NCBI GenBank assembly: GCA_023251195.1
Contig: JAHEZG010000132.1
Coordinates: forward strand, 3,104 to 9,709
Origin: Chitinophagaceae bacterium
GTDB lineage: Bacteria > Bacteroidota > Bacteroidia > Chitinophagales > UBA10324
Direction: 5' to 3'
DNA length: 6,606 nt
Each line of letters starts with the position of its first letter. Position 1 is the first letter of the stretch. This document shows, in pieces, positions 6,023 through 6,606 of the stretch. The translations under genes and the position numbers were made by a program. The notes under the pieces were generated by a model. That model was not told where the DNA came from. It did no database searches and worked only from the letters and a program-made list of their open reading frames with translations.

Positions 6023-6606
6023 ATGCACGAGGCATTAATGAACCTGCTCACTCCATTTTTACTCAGCTTAATTGTAGCGTTGGGTATCGGGTTAATTGTT
6101 GGAATGGAGCGTGAGTTCGAAAATATTTCAGGCAAGGAACACTTTGCCGGGTTACGCGGATTTGCAATCATGTCAATCTTAGGATGTGTCACCACTTTTT
6201 TAGCAGTCGAAATCAATATCAATGTTCTGTTGGTCGCAGTGCCGGGCGTATTTCTTTTTATCAGCGTATTTCATTATTCAAAAATCCAAAAGGAAAATTT
6301 TGGAATTGTAACCGAACTTTCACTTGCACTTGTATTTTTTCTCGGAGTGCTTTCCGGTCTTCATTATATAAAAGAAGCATTAGCGGTAGCCGTTATTGTT
6401 TCTACTCTTCTGACATTAAAAAATAAATTTCGTGAAACATTAAGTCGTGTTACGGAGGATGAATTGTTTGCTTTTATAAAATTTATTATTCTTTCTCTTT
6501 TGCTTCTTCCTTTTTTACCCGACAAAAATTATGGTCCGGGAGAAATCATTAATCCGCGAAGCATTGGAATTGTAATTGTTGTTGTTTCATCACTGAGTTT
6601 TATCGG
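6023..6606 (+). CDS. MgtC/SapB-DUF4010 family membrane protein, N-terminal part (3' end cut by window)
   Basis: This is an integral inner-membrane protein of unknown transport or signalling role; 194 residues are visible and the frame is still open at the window end. The ATG at 6023 is preceded by an in-frame TAA at 6005-6007; the ATG at 6038 is an alternative start five codons later. Residues 10-60 match the MgtC/SapB pattern: a helix ending GIGLIVGMERE (21-31), a short charged loop, then FAGLRGFAIMSILG (41-54). Further hydrophobic segments lie at about 67-84, 98-113, 116-132 and 151-165. LLPFLPDKNYGPG..INPRSIG (161-183) is the typical start of a DUF4010 domain. It lies 30 bases after the second adaptor on the same strand and may share its transcript. 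MgtC relatives are linked to Mg2+ stress and acid or intracellular survival, but nothing here shows the substrate. A complete DUF4010 protein is usually about 400 residues, so roughly half is missing. Confidence 0.85.
   Translation, partial: MHEALMNLLTPFLLSLIVALGIGLIVGMEREFENISGKEHFAGLRGFAIMSILGCVTTFLAVEININVLLVAVPGVFLFISVFHYSKIQKENFGIVTELSLALVFFLGVLSGLHYIKEALAVAVIVSTLLTLKNKFRETLSRVTEDELFAFIKFIILSLLLLPFLPDKNYGPGEIINPRSIGIVIVVVSSLSFI

Noticed and set aside
6184..6426. Forward frame of 80 codons inside the DUF4010-like gene
   Set aside because: The overlapping frame from 6023 carries the conserved MgtC/DUF4010 motifs through this whole stretch.
1..6606. CRISPR arrays, tRNA/rRNA genes, insertion-sequence ends, long direct or inverted repeats
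   Set aside because: None seen by reading; nearly all bases belong to conserved coding sequence.

Overview
The window reads as part of a Bacteroidetes-type chromosome or mobile region, at about 40% GC by eye. Pointers are the A-rich starts with little or no Shine-Dalgarno signal, a TolC-family protein next to two lipoprotein periplasmic adaptors, and Met/His-rich lipoprotein N-termini. The lineage is inferred from style, not from a search. All genes are on the + strand and there is no non-coding stretch longer than about 30 bases.

Positions 1-5992 are a tightly packed heavy-metal efflux operon of the Cus (Cu(I)/Ag(I)) RND class. First comes a CusA-like inner-membrane pump that runs in from the left edge and is broken into two frames at about 456-474 (1-474 and 471-2381). 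It is followed by a TolC/CusC-like outer-membrane channel (2378-3637) and two different CusB-like adaptor lipoproteins (3639-4892 and 4889-5992). Three of the four junctions are 4-base ATGA stop/start overlaps; the fourth has a single base between stop and start. This implies one transcript with translational coupling. Its promoter lies left of the window.

Together the proteins would form an envelope-spanning proton-driven exporter: CusA takes up metal in its periplasmic cleft, the adaptors bridge the periplasm and may hand metal over, and the TolC-like protein is the exit duct. All three methionines that make the E. coli CusA cleft site (M573, M623, M672) can be matched, which favours Cu(I)/Ag(I) over Zn/Co/Cd. 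The membrane part departs from E. coli CusA: one residue of the proton relay (K984) is Ile, an extra Asp lies in TM4, and two of the three membrane Met pairs are incomplete or missing. No CusF-like chaperone is visible in the window.

From 6023 to the right edge is the start of an integral membrane protein of the MgtC/SapB-DUF4010 type. It is on the same strand 30 bases after the last adaptor and runs off the window. Its place in the operon is possible but unproven.

The most notable points are the frame break in cusA, the altered TM4/TM11 relay, the unlike tandem adaptors with Met-rich tails and a Met/Asn/Ser-rich insert, and the Met-rich stretch of the TolC-like protein. I see no wholly new system; this is a recognisable metal-efflux operon with unusual details.
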